Part shown: one piece after another, positions 23,566 through 35,526 of the stretch
Layout of the letters: each line of letters opens with the position of its first letter
Position numbering within the stretch: position 1 is the first letter of the stretch
Assembly (NCBI GenBank): GCA_023374045.1
Contig: CM041777.1
Span: 464,347,827 to 464,411,826, forward strand
From: Limonium bicolor
Lineage: Eukaryota; Streptophyta; Magnoliopsida; Caryophyllales; Plumbaginaceae
Direction: 5' to 3'
Length of the DNA: 64,000 bases
Made by a program: the position numbers and the translations under genes
The notes under the pieces: generated by a model
Told to the model about the DNA's origin: nothing
The model's input: the letters and a program-made list of their open reading frames with translations, nothing else
Database searches by the model: none

Positions 23566-23765
23566 GGACACACCGGTTTAATAACGAAGGACACTGCGGT
23601 CCACGGCTCCTCGGACAGTATCACCTAATTTCCTTAATCACCCACAGACACGCCGGTCTAATGACAAAGGGCTCTGCGGTCCACGGCTCTTTGCGTGATG
23701 CCACTCGCAGACACACCGGTCTAATGACAAAGGACTCCACGGTCCACGGCTTTTCGAGTGACGCC
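23566..23765. repeat. Three diverged direct repeats with CGGTCTAATGACAAAG core
   Basis: Three copies of a CACACCGGTCTAATGACAAAG...GGTCCACGGCT block with steps of roughly 79 and 66 bp. Element I has the same three at about 41157-41352. Confidence 0.8.
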
Positions 23766-23830
23766 CTAAATTCCAATTTCTATTCATATTTGTGTCCACT
23801 TGTAGGAAGTTTCGAGAGTCATTCAACCCC

Positions 23831-23845
23831 GACGTGGTCAGCGTC
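23831..23845 (-). promoter_or_regulatory. GACG-loop-CGTC hairpin (element II)
   Basis: Plus-strand arms GACG/CGTC, loop TGGTCAG. Element III has GGTG/CACC arms with loop TGATCAG inside a conserved flank (59171-59185), two compensatory pair changes. Confidence 0.5.
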
Positions 23846-24558
23846 AGTGTCGAACTATCCCTCACCTCAATTTGTGTTTGGTTTCCCTTGATCGGACCAG
23901 GATCAAGTTCGACTTCCCACGTCAATTTCAATCAATTAATTGTTTATTCATTTCTAATTTGTTTCCTCTTGTTATTTGCCACCTTGTGTTCTATAGATAC
24001 ACAGGTCAACTAGTGTAATTAATCTAGTCATTGGCATATAGGATCATGTATCCTAACCATGTACCAAGTTCTCTCGACTTATTATTATATTCATACAACT
24101 CCTAGAGTATTCTCTTCTACTAGGTTACACATCGGTCTCATGCCGATCCACTCATCGCATTCCAACAATCGGTTTCATACCGAGTCACAAATCACATAAT
24201 ACGGAGCTTTCTACTCCTTCTATCCGAAATCTCTCATCAGAGCTACAGATAGTCCTACTTGAAGTCTCACATCAGAGCTAACAAGTTAGGCGTTATGTGA
24301 CTATTGTTCGCAATGTTTGCGTAAATAATTGGAAATAGGGTAAGAACAATCTATCTGTACTCCCTTTCCTATTCGCCATAACTAATGCGAACTAAAATAT
24401 ATTTATGTTCATACACATAATACATCACAATATTACCTCAAGTAACATAACACAATCATAACACTTGTACTCTACGTACAATAATAGTCTTTGCAGCATG
24501 TGTACCATGCGCTACGTACTCCTACGTACGGTATATTTTAAGCGTGCTTAATCGCTCT

Positions 24559-24591
24559 ACCCCCCTTAAAAATGATTACGCCCACGTAATC
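24559..24591 (-). promoter_or_regulatory. Internal second polypurine tract plus hairpin (element II)
   Basis: ACCCCCCTTAAAAA repeats the tract at 10605, and is followed by arms GATTACG/CGTAATC around CCCA. It looks like a central polypurine tract. Related copies are at 42145 (element I) and 56203 (element III). Confidence 0.6.
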
Positions 24592-26044
24592 TACGAATAT
24601 ATCATCTTGTAGTAATAAGTTCAAGATGTTCCATTCCAGTGGACTTATTCGTGCACTAATGTGCTACATATTTCATTACCCCTTTTTCCCTAGGGTCGGG
24701 CTTTAGCCCCTCTGGCTATACCGCTTATCTCGGTTTTGTGTATGTATATTTATATACGGTTTGATTGGGAGATGTAAACACATCATTTGTTTTCCCCAAA
24801 CCTGCTAGGTACGTCAAACCTATGCAATATGGGCCCACTCGCTCCGCAAGCAGTACGTCCAACTACTTTATGGTTAGTTTACCTCTTTTAGGTAGTAGTT
24901 TCATGCCTGTTTCAACTCCACGTGACGGTGTTTTCTACACGGTCTTCCAAAATTATGGGAATGGAGTAAATTATTTCGCTGCGTGGTATTGTTTGTCACA
25001 CACGCTTATTATATCAACTAGCTATTTTATTTATTCTTCCTGCATTCTATACATGCTAATGTCAAATTCCCAAGGGTTCATGTCACCCTACCGAACTAAC
25101 CTTCGGTGTAAGGGTTGTCGAGCTATGCTCTAGCACGTAGTGCTTGTAGTAATTTCCCTAAAATGTCAAAACGAGTCTGATATGCGCAACTAACTGGCGC
25201 CTCATGACTCCAAGTTATTTCCCTCAGGAATGAGTTCATTCCATAGGTACCTTATAGGTCCTCTTTTGCTGGTGTGAACTCGTATCCCTAGTGTGTTGGT
25301 ATTTTAGTACCCACACATATGGTTCATCCCTCTTCTCTATTATGGGAATCCATTGGTTTATCTGATCTTCCATGTTCTACTTCATACCTACGTAATTGGG
25401 TTAATAGTTATTATAATGGTCGCTTTGTTGTGCACCATGTACCAGTCGATTAGACGGTTATCCGCTATTACGGTTGTATGGAGTATCTAATCTCCAGCTT
25501 AAAGTATCTCTTGTAATGCTCGATTTTTCCCTTCGTATGTTGTAAACATACAACACGACTGTGGGTTTTAGCTTGGCATTTGTTTTCTGTTCAGTCCTAA
25601 TTGGTACTAACATACTAACGTTTTTTATAGCTTGAGCATGTGGTTATTATTGTTTAATGTGACATCATCGCAGCGCCCTTAGCGCAATATATAACTCTTT
25701 CTGTGCCCCCTTTTTGGGTGGCATCTTTTATCTTGCAAAGGTTTCTCTAACATAACTTCCTAAGATACCCCAATTCTTCTTCTCATTCGTGGGTTCACTT
25801 CGCCTTTACCATAAAATAGGCCTTAGCTTCCTTGTTTACGTAAATCTCCAAAACTTGTGTTCTAACTTATCCACTATGGGATTGTGATCTTATTTCGTTT
25901 TATTATCAAGGTATTCTTGATTTTCCCAACCTTATTGGTTGGACTGAGATCTCTCTCGTCAATTCGTGGTTTACCTAGTCAGGATCCCATTCACTGACTT
26001 AGACACAGAGTTGATTACCTCCAGGGTCCTCACACTATTCGTTT

Positions 26045-26160
26045 ACATACATGGGGTACCATACTGATACATCACTACTTACCCAACTAACTTAATGTAA
26101 GTTTTGTCAGGCCCACAAGCTCCTAGGAGTGTGGTCGTCCCATGTCTCGTTTAGTGCACT
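26045..26160 (-). promoter_or_regulatory. Highly conserved internal block with splice-donor-like GGTAAGT (element II)
   Basis: Includes ATGGGGTACCATACTGATAC, nearly identical in elements I (43622-43738) and III (57195-57328). On the sense strand the complement of ACTTACC at 26077-26083 reads GGTAAGT. A CTCC/GGAG inverted pair and GGTCGTCCCAT follow. Confidence 0.5.
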
Positions 26161-27536
26161 CGTAGTGTTCGTACCCGGTGGTTATCGTACTCTTAGTCCC
26201 GGTAATTTATGTAGAAGTAACTAGGTTGCCAATTCTTAACCGTTAGTGTTAGAATGGCCCTTGAGGGTTCTCTGGGTTCTCTGGGTTCCTTTATTAATAT
26301 GTACATTCCTTAGATTCTCTAGATAGGTTTTTGCGACTTAGCGCCCTAATATTGGTTTCCACATGCTCGTCATCTAGTATCTGTGAGTGGGGATCAGTAA
26401 CTACTTACTATTTCTCCCGTTCACTCCTAGACTGTTAACGCCTTCAGATATGAGTTTTAAGTTCTCAAACTCCACCCAATCTATTGGGTTACACCCTCTG
26501 GTGTATTCCGGACTCCATGATAAAGGTTGACACCTTGTGTTTTCCCACTGTCTCATGGTAGTCCCTATCTAGCCTGATAATAATCAGTATTTGTGATTGA
26601 TCACTTTTGTTCTTCTAGTTTTGGGTCATCTTGGTGGTACTAAGGGTATCCTTCCGTAGGCCTATGCCATATAACATTCAGGCTCAATGTTTATTCTGAT
26701 AGTTAAATGATTGTTGGTCCTGCTATTTAATTTAATCGTAGTTGTTTTTTTTTATATCTTCTCCTAAGGTTATAATTGGATACCCACAACTTAGTGGTTT
26801 CCGTTCATTATCGCTCCTCATTGTGTAATCCTTACTCTTATTCAACTCACATTTCCTCTATCCTCTTCGAGGTAACGGTGATCTTCCTTGCTCAGGCGAA
26901 CTCACTGTTCTGTTAATATCCACTGCCCTCCATACGGGAGTCTAGCAGCATAATGGATTTACAACACCCCCGGTGTGTGTGGTGCGGGCATAGCATCGGC
27001 CCCTTTATTGCACGTTTGCACCTGCCTAATCTTTTCTTACAGCTACCAAATAGTTTGCCATAACGGTATTTGTCTATTATTTTCATCTAATCAGTCGGAT
27101 AAGTTTTATTTAAAGTCTAGGCTCGTATAGCTCACTTCTTGCCCTCTGGCAATGTTCAACGGTAGTGGTTTAACCACAAGTGTCGCGCACTCCCTAAATA
27201 TGGTTATGCTGGTCCTGAAGACTCGACACTCCCCACCGGTAATACTTGACGTTTAATGTCCATATCGGCTCTGGGTTTAGGCTTGTAGGCACTAATTACC
27301 GTTTATTCTCATTTACTCCCCTTTTTTTTATCAACTAGATGTTATATTATTTTCAGGTTTAATGGTCAGACCGGCTAGGTCTTCCCGAGGTTTTATCGAC
27401 CTCAAACCCAAGGGTTTCGTACCCCTGCCTTTACGAAGGCTATGTCCTGCTTTATTGCATACGGACCCACATAAAAGTTTAGTGTATATTGGTAACCGCC
27501 TGGACCACTCGGTCCTTTATGGATATTACCGTTGCT

Positions 27537-27613
27537 GCACTTGCTGTAGCAAGTGCGCAAGGCAGGTTGAAATTTAAAGCTCTGGTTAATGTGGCACTTG
27601 CAGTGGCAAGTGC
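27537..27613 (-). promoter_or_regulatory. Twin GCACTTGC/GCAAGTGC hairpins (element II)
   Basis: Hairpin 1 at 27537-27556 (loop TGTA) and hairpin 2 at 27594-27613 (loop AGTG), each with a perfect 8-bp stem. Same pair in element I at 45110-45129 and 45167-45186, and in element III with a compensated stem. Confidence 0.7.
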
Positions 27614-28637
27614 GCCATGCAGACTGAGCCACCGTTACGGTGCGTCAGTGCAGTGCTATTCTCTAATTAGGTTCCTACTCCTGTTGCAGAAGTTCTTACT
27701 CAAAATACTACAGTCTCAACCCCGCACTCGTTCCTACCAATCTGCCATGGTAGTAAGGTCTTACTTTCCTCTCGAGGCATCGTATGATAGCGACTCAGCG
27801 AGTTCTTGTTCCTACAGTTCTCAGGATCTCTCTTCATGCACGTCAGGCCATCATGAACCTTCAGTATTGCATGGATAGAGTTACTCGCTTCGGGTGAGAC
27901 TTCTAATAGGTCGTTCATTCCGTCTGTTACATATCTCATAAATCTTTTTATTACTCGTCGTTTCTATTTCTTTTCCCCCAAGCGCACAAATCAGTGCTTT
28001 CCTGGATGTAAGACAGGGTTGCCTTGCTTATAGCAAGCTAGCCCCATTAGTCCTACGGGAATTATCTCCTCTACCTTAGTTTAATATTCATCTGGTACTC
28101 GTATGGTAGACATTATGTCATTACCAGGACCCCCGGTCCTAAACAACTCATCACAACTTAAAGTTTTATTTTCCATATCTAACATAATTCTCATAGCATC
28201 CACATCGGGTCTTCCCGATCAGGAGAGTTATCTCCGTGGTGTTTCTCATTTCATTGTCTCACTAGATAGCACTCTAGGTACGGGCTGCGGCGGGTGGGGT
28301 ACCATTGCAAATTTCCCGGGATGCTCTCCCATCAAGTGCGAGCGGTTCATACCGTCTTCGCGTTACTTGGGGTTGCTGGACCTTCATCACCTTCCGCTGC
28401 TCCGCGTTCTTCCTTAGTACTGTTACCCTGACCTCTTCCTAACATATGTCAAGAGGACGGGTTAGACCTTTACTCGGTATAATACCGCAGTCTCGGACGT
28501 TTAATATTGAAGTGCCTCTACGGCTATGGTGTGCAAGTCTTAAGCACTGCATCAACCCCGCAAGGTCACGTATCCTCACAACGTTTCCCGTATTCCCATA
28601 ACCTATGCTCACTGTATAAATCCTACTATCTCTTGTC

Positions 28638-28669
28638 ATCAGAGCGGTACTCCGCTCTGATACCACTTT
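28638..28669 (-). promoter_or_regulatory. Primer-binding site (iMet type) inside a hairpin, element II
   Basis: On the sense strand TGGTATCAGAGCGG starts four bases after the LTR (plus-strand 28652-28665). This is the initiator-Met tRNA primer site common in plant LTR elements. Arms ATCAGAGCGG/CCGCTCTGAT with loop TACT (28638-28661) make a perfect 10-bp stem that hides most of the site. Same arrangement at 46188-46219 and 60707-60737. Confidence 0.85.
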
Positions 28670-30013
28670 TGTAACACCCCTACTCTATTCGGCTCCTAAT
28701 CAACTTAATTAACATTGTAATCACAACGGTAATCTCAACAATTGTACTACTGGTGTTACCGTTCTCACTCGCCCATACGAGTAATAACGTGCTTACTGAT
28801 ACATTCTTAAATACGAAACATTTTCCCACAGTGACAACAAGAGATAGATCTAAACTTCCCAAACCAAAAATAAAATACATTCACAGTAAGCATTCTAAGT
28901 ATCCCAATCCTATACACGTTTCTAGGTTCGCATCAAAATGCAACAGTGCATATTTAAACAACTGTAACCAAACTACCCAGCGCGTCCCTCTCTTTGTCGA
29001 CACCGGAAGCTGCATACCTGCAAAAATGTTTGTTCGTGGTATGGAATCAGCCCCTGCTGAGTATGTTACTACATGACTGTCATGCCCCCTCAGACCCTCA
29101 GTTAATTGGTCGAGAGCATGCAATTCATTTTCATGCAGGTAGTTTTATATAAAAACTGTAAAGCAACAACATGTACTGCAGTGAACTCAAATATTAAACA
29201 AGCCCCCGGCATCACACATCGCATCGTAATATACCACTGAAAGCGTTACAACGCTTATATGAGTACAGAGACTCCAATCCAACAAACACATGATAGTTAA
29301 TAGTTGAGTACGCCGACTCGCTCGACCAAACAATCCACAATAATCCACACACGAGCACAGCGACTCGACTCATCCAGTTCGCAACATAGATATAAGTACA
29401 ATGACTCAATTAATCCAATTCACAATACACATATGAGTACAACGACTCATTTAATCAACATCTCCAATTTACCACACATAACTGCAAAGCATAACCAATG
29501 AACAACAAGGCGAAACAACGAGGACTATAAACAAGTATAAATTCTCGTCTTTGGCATGCAAGCCCAAATAATGTTCTCCTAATGTACGAGCTAATACAGT
29601 CGTTCGTAATTGTTCAGTCATGCCTGATGACAACGTCTCGTTAGAACGACGTGTCTCTAAGTTATCCATCTCCTATGACGGGTCACACACGGCAGTAGCC
29701 ACTCCAACGGTAGAGTCTCCGACCGACGAACCATCTGTAGTCCGTTGGAAATTTATCCAGATACTTACGGTTACCACACGGTACCCTAGTATCGTTAATG
29801 GATCACAGTTCACAGCAAGAGCCACATCCTCTTGATAAACTGATCTATACCATCGCATTTGTTTTACTATTTTTCCTAACACAGCAGACTAAGGTCGTTA
29901 GTCCAATCCTGAGTACGTAGACTCGGGATCCAGTGTTAGATACGAGAGCGGCGTTTAGAAGAGGCCAATACTCCGTATATATGTCTCAAATAATATATAT
30001 ATATCTTATTATC
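28670..30013 (-). mobile_element. Element II right (5') LTR, first part
   Basis: Matches 5503-6850 closely, then is interrupted by solo LTR IV after TTATC (30009-30013). It continues at 38432. Confidence 0.9.
28767..28782 (-). promoter_or_regulatory. U5 hairpin with TATGGG loop (element II, right LTR)
   Basis: Sense arms ACTCG/CGAGT, 97 bp from the LTR 3' end and about 110 nt before the primer site in the RNA. Confidence 0.6.
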
Positions 30014-30150
30014 TGAAATAACCCGTAATTAAAAATAGTGATTAATTAGGCTAATAAGTAATTTAGAAGCTTAATTAAGTATAAATAATCATAAGGGAAC
30101 AAATCCCGAAGAAAACGGATCCTTAAAACGGTTTAAAAGCATTACCAAAC

Positions 30151-30166
30151 CTTAAAGCGCGTTTTT
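30151..30166 (+). promoter_or_regulatory. Conserved U3 box CTTAAAGCGCGTTTTT (LTR IV)
   Basis: 137 bp into the LTR on the sense strand; same orientation as in elements I, II, III and V. Confidence 0.55.
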
Positions 30167-30332
30167 CGAGGTAACCGGGAAAACGTGTCTTTAAGCGGGT
30201 CAAATAGACTCGTAATAATTTTGGTCAACTAAATAATCATTAATAAATATTAGTGAAGCTTTAGAACCAATAAAATCAATAAAACGGGAAATTAGTAAAA
30301 ACTGTCAAAAACGGGAAGTTGTGGGGTAGAAG

Positions 30333-30340
30333 TATAAATA
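30333..30340 (+). promoter_or_regulatory. Possible TATA box TATAAATA of LTR IV
   Basis: Lies about 320 bp from the LTR start, followed by GT- and CT-rich sequence. Uncertain, since TATA-like strings are common in these AT-rich LTRs. Confidence 0.35.
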
Positions 30341-31903
30341 ACTGAAACTTATGTGTCCACTTTTAAAATAAAAAGTGCAATTGTGTGTGTGTGTGAGGTG
30401 TGCCAGCCGGCCCCCCCTATTTCCCTCTCTCACACACTCATTAACTCTATTCTTATTTACAAACAAACAAAATAATAAAACTACCCCACTCTCACATACT
30501 CTCTCTCCTACCCATTCCCTCCTCTCTCTCACGTGAATACCCCTTACCAGCACCCTCTCTTTCTTCCTCTCTCCTTCTCCAGCGATTTCCATGGAGAATT
30601 GAAGAGCTCCACAAAAATGTCATCTTCTCTCCTCTTGTAACCTCCCTTAACCTCTTCCAAAAATTATAAAAAGTATACCATTGGAATCCTCTCCTCAAGA
30701 GCTACATTTCTATCTTTCCAAAACTTGAAAACAAGCATTTTCGTTTTCATGGGTATGTCCCATTTGGAGCTTCAACACCACCATTAGAAGGCCCTCCTTC
30801 TCCTTGTTCTTCTAAGGTAAAAACATTCTCAAAAACTCCATCTTTTTCTAGCCTCAAAGGCAAAACGAAATTAGAGCTAAAACTCTTGTTTGCTCCTTAT
30901 ATGTCTAGCCGATTTTGGCTTTGTTGGAGAAGAGGAAAGCTTGTTCTTGAACCATTCCAAACAGCACTTAAACTCTTGCAAGGTAAGGAAACTCCTAAAC
31001 CCTAGAATGTACATTAGAAGCTTAAATGAGAATTAGTGTTTGTTTTAGTATTGAAGCATGTATATAAATGTTGGTAGTGTTAGAGGAATTGGGATTACAA
31101 ATCGGTAGAGAGAAAGAAGAGGAAGAAACAAGAAGAACAAAGGAAATCTAGAAGAAAAACAAGGTAAGAATGCTCTTGTGTGTAACTTGGTATATATGTG
31201 TATGTAACAGTTTTTAGAAGATTGAAATGAGTAATGGAAATGGTAATGTATTAGTAGTGTAATGTGTAGGAGAATATAAGTATTTTGAAGCTTCAAAAGA
31301 TATGTTAAAACTTGTTAAAACAGATTGGGAAAGGTGTGTTTGAGTGCAGGAATTTTTATGAGTGTTTTAGTATTGATATTGTGTATGGGAGCTTGTATAT
31401 TGATGTCTATTGAAACAGGTGAAATAAGTGTTGAATTGTGAACTAGAATGAGTGGTGAGAGTATAAAAATACAAGGGAGACTATGGCAAAATTTACCTAG
31501 GAATAGAACACTTAGTGTTTTAGAAACTGGATGAATAAAGTGTTGTAACAGATTTTGAGAGAGATAGATAGAGGGAAGATTGGGAGAGATAGATAATGTA
31601 TTCTAAATGCATTAGGAGTGTTAGAAATGGCATTAGAAAAGGGAGCTATAGTTGGAGGGAGTTAAAGCTAAAATCTGTAGCATAATGTAATAAGGGAAGA
31701 AACTAGTGTAAGGGTTGAGTTGGAACTTGAAAATCTAGTGTGTAAGTTAGTATAGAAATGTGTAGAGAGTTAATGAATGAACTAAGGTGTATTAGGAGAT
31801 TTAATTAGTGTTATAACATGTGGGAGTAAGTGTAGGAACAATGGGGAAGTAATGGGTAAAAGAGAGGACTGAAAACAGAAATTAAAATGCAAATACTGGG
31901 CCG

Positions 31904-32210
31904 GACCGGACTTGCGACCGGACTTGCAAGTTCGGTCGAGCCCAGATTTACAAAGACGGGAAAGCTTCTGGAATGGACCGGACTTGCGACCGGACTTGCA
32001 AGTCCGGTCGGACCAGAAAATTCCCCGTCTGTAACCTACTGGAATCGACCGGACTTGCAAGTCCGGTCGAGCCCGAAAAATTCCCCGATGAAACCTTCTG
32101 GAATGGACCGGACTTGCGACCGGACTTGCAAGTCCGGTCGGCCAGAAGAATTTCTGCAATTTGAGTTACTGGAAGGGACCGGACTTGCAAGGTCGGTCGC
32201 CAGTCCGGTC
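31904..32210 (+). repeat. Array of five triple-module palindromes, GACCGGACTT type (LTR IV)
   Basis: Units at 31904, 31976, 32047, 32106 and 32177. Four are 34 bp (10-2-10-2-10); the third lacks one 12-bp module and is 22 bp, so the following step falls from 71 to 59 bp. The last unit is D-D'-D' with middle AAGGTCGGTC, close to the middle of the last Athila LTR unit (AAGGTCGGAC). A TTTTAAAT box follows at ~32233. Confidence 0.9.
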
Positions 32211-33004
32211 CAGTCAAAAAAAAAAAGAGTACTTTTAAATTAAATAATAATTATACATATATATGTATGCATACCCACATATGTATATATGTACATGTAT
32301 GTAAGCATGTCAATAATAAGTAAGACAATGAATTTTAAGGTAATGAAAAATAAGTAAGTAATGTGTAAGTGTAAGAAGTATAAGGACATAGTAAGTATGA
32401 GTTAAGTTAATGATAGTTAGATTAATCATTCAATTGTATGTATATAATAGGATTTGATTTGTGACACCGGAAGGACGTTCGGAAACACGTACGACGGTGA
32501 ACGGTATGAATTCCTCATGCCCCGTATGCTATCTTGGTTACTCTGATTTGTGTGTTGTGTGCTAATTGATCACCAAATAAGATAAATGCACGAATCGGAG
32601 TTATCATGTTTACTTGTGAATATGTAGTGATGTATATTGATGTATATTGTCTTAAAATCTTAGTTTGTATAATTCATGAAATGAATGGATGAATATGAAT
32701 GTGTGTATGTGTGTTGTATTGTGTTGTGACCGATTATTAATGTGAATGGACTTCTAACTTATTCCTAACAAGCTAACCATCCTAACTTAAATTGGTAATT
32801 AAATTGGAATGAGTAGAAGTCCGATATAGTTTCGGCCACGCGTGAGGATGAGGAGACACAAGAGGTTGGATCCGATTCCTGACTCTTAAACTGGTCCGCG
32901 GCCCAAATCCCTTAAGTGGGTAGCATCCCGGATTGGTGAGTCAAGTAAATCCCGGTGGTGGGACGGTGTAGTCCCCGGGCCGGAGGTCATACCGACTTAA
33001 CATG

Positions 33005-33080
33005 ATTATAAGTAAGTAAGTAAGAATGAGTAAGTAAACGTAAGTAAGTAAGTGTAAGTAAGAGTAAGTAACGAGTAAAA
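33005..33080. repeat. TAAG-rich simple repeat
   Basis: Irregular run of GTAAGTAAGTAAG units in LTR IV. Looks like slippage; no other function evident. Confidence 0.75.
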
Positions 33081-33727
33081 GAGTAAATAGCATTCCGATT
33101 AACCCGGATGCATAATTTGGCTAACCTTGTGAAGGTAAGTATGGTGTGTACTCTTGTATTGTTGCTTTGAATGTGTAATGTATTGTATGAGCATGTATGA
33201 TGTATGAAAAGCATGTATGTGTGAATTTAATGAACCGCATGTATAGTGGACGTCAAATAGTCGGCGTGCCCTAGCTAGCACGCGGTATATGCGGAGTTCA
33301 TGCGCAGCTTTTGCTGAGCCCCTTGGGGCACCGTTTTTATTATGAATGCAGGTACAAGAGAGGTATGAAGCTGCTGAAGACTTAGTTGTTTCACTTGTCT
33401 TCTTTTTGTATGTAAACAATGAATTGAGAATGGTGTACTGAGTAGTACACGGCTGTAGGTTTTTGATTAGCCGGTGTACCATGGGGTACACCTTTTTGGA
33501 TAATGAAAGAAAGGAGCATTGGTATAGATGAGTGTAGGTTAGAACTCATTCTTTTGGTAAATTTGGAAGGTTGTAATCGAATACTCTAAATACTCGGTAA
33601 TCCCTTTATGTAGACGAATGGTATTTGTATTTTGCAAGTGTAACACCCCATCCAACATTAACACACTTACAATAAACTGCAGCGAAAAACAACCTCATTA
33701 CATTACTTACCGTTGGTGTTACACGCC

Positions 33728-33749
33728 GTTAGCCACCCACGTGGCTAAC
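33728..33749 (-). promoter_or_regulatory. U5 hairpin with CGTGGG loop (LTR V)
   Basis: Sense arms GTTAGCCA/TGGCTAAC (8 bp) around CGTGGG, 89 bp from the LTR 3' end. Confidence 0.6.
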
Positions 33750-35526
33750 AAGGCTAATACACATACTTTGTACCGGTCTGATGGGCTAAATTCCCGAGCG
33801 ACTACACATTACTATCCCTTTCATTAACAACAACAACAACGTACACCTTCCAACTATACCGAGTATTAATAAACTGATGCCGACAACAATTTCGGTCTTA
33901 CTACACCTACTGTATATATACACTTAAATGTTTACCCATGTACGACGACTACCCGTCCTACTCTCGAACGGCTTCCAGCACTTCGTACCTGAAATAGAAA
34001 GAAGAGAAAGGGTGGCCCCCAAGGGGCTCAGCACCTTTGCTGGTATGGTAATCCCGCAGCCCACATGCTACCGGGCCACGCACAACTAATTGTCGTCTTA
34101 ACATGCAGTTGATTATATTTAAATCATGCATGTAACAATAAACACACAACACTTACATTTGCCTCAATGGGCTCAACAATTGGATAATACATCCTACTTA
34201 ATAAGTCACCCATGGTATTCATCATCCCTAGAGTGTTTCTCCTCCAATGGAGCTACTTCCTTAATAGACGACACATACCCTTAAATCGGGTTATCCTTAA
34301 ACGCCTCCTATCACAAACTGGGAATCATATCCATGATCCACACAATCTACATTATACAACATATAACATACACTACATACAACACCTAACAACACTTTGC
34401 ACGTTTCCACGTACACAACATAATACCGCAAGGATATTGCATCACAACAAACACATGACACAACGGGAATGGTTCGCTTAGGAACCGACCCAACATTGTT
34501 TACACACTGGTGAGCCTAGAGAATGTTGCCAGTCTCATGATAGCTCGTTATCAATAACAACAACACTCATTACCGTCCTAATAGTTGGACGAGTAACTTA
34601 AGTTAAGGCGGTTCGGGTTTGGAGGCCCGAACACCCACACAAACACATGTTCCCCCTAAACCGATCATAAGTCAGAATAGCTAAGCTTGGAGTAAGCTAA
34701 TGGGAGATCATAACCCGTGAGGGAAACAACCATAACAAAGAGAAGGGTAAGGCTAGGAAGGATACCCTCTCCCAAACAACGCTGACCGGCCCAAACGGAT
34801 TCCTCACTACTGTTAGTACATACTTACTTTAGATAATACTTAGAACCCCACTATGGAGTCTTTCGCACCTACACACATACAGTATTACAACTGGGTTAAA
34901 CACCAGGGAGATCCCTACATTCACATACACATATCACACAATTAACACACATAGCCGTGGTTAGTACGTCCCATGGTACGGGTCGTTTACTCCGAATACC
35001 GAACTCTCATGTGATCCTAGACTCAGTTAACTAAGGTTAACACTTTCGAGGTTAAATGGTATCGGAGTTGTACACGCCACATAAATGAATTACTGTAAAC
35101 TCATTACATGTTTAATCTTACAACGTGGCAAACATACAGAAAAATTGGCAGACAAGCCGGTGTAATCCGGTAGGACGCAGGTTGCAAGAAAACCATACCT
35201 GTCACCGGAGTCCACTTTACCACGTCCACTTATGTTCCTCGAGCAATTCTCGAACAACTGTTAACATCACATGTGTTTTTTATTAACATGGGGTAACATG
35301 TTTGTTTAAAGTCTAACGCTTATACTTTTCCCGTTAACTTAGTAAATAACTTTACATCTTAACTTGTTTTACTTTCACCTTTTATTACAACTTTCACCCA
35401 CTTATTTACCATTAAAACTCACCCCTCATGTCCTTAACAACCTTATAACATCATTACCTATCAATCCCCATCATTACACATCATTTCTATACCTTAAAAC
35501 AACAATTTTGGTCCATACAGTGGCCT

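Larger units (their letters stand above)
23566..28669 (-). mobile_element. Element II internal region, primer-site side
   Basis: About 5.1 kb, non-coding on both strands (longest ORF ~130 codons, no recognisable domain). It aligns with 41157-46219 of element I over its whole length and in islands with 55618-60737 of element III. The islands are short hairpins and blocks described separately. Nothing else is evident. Confidence 0.82.

Noticed and set aside
23481..23891. 136-codon ORF spanning the right Athila junction
   Set aside because: It runs across the LTR and target duplication into element II and its repeats; a chance fusion.
30375..30560. GT/CT-rich stretch as a functional promoter
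   Set aside because: Simple-sequence repeats explain it; there is no independent support beyond a TATA-like string upstream.
31045..31296. 83-codon minus-strand ORF with hydrophobic stretches
   Set aside because: Low-complexity product of purine-rich LTR DNA, no homology recognised.
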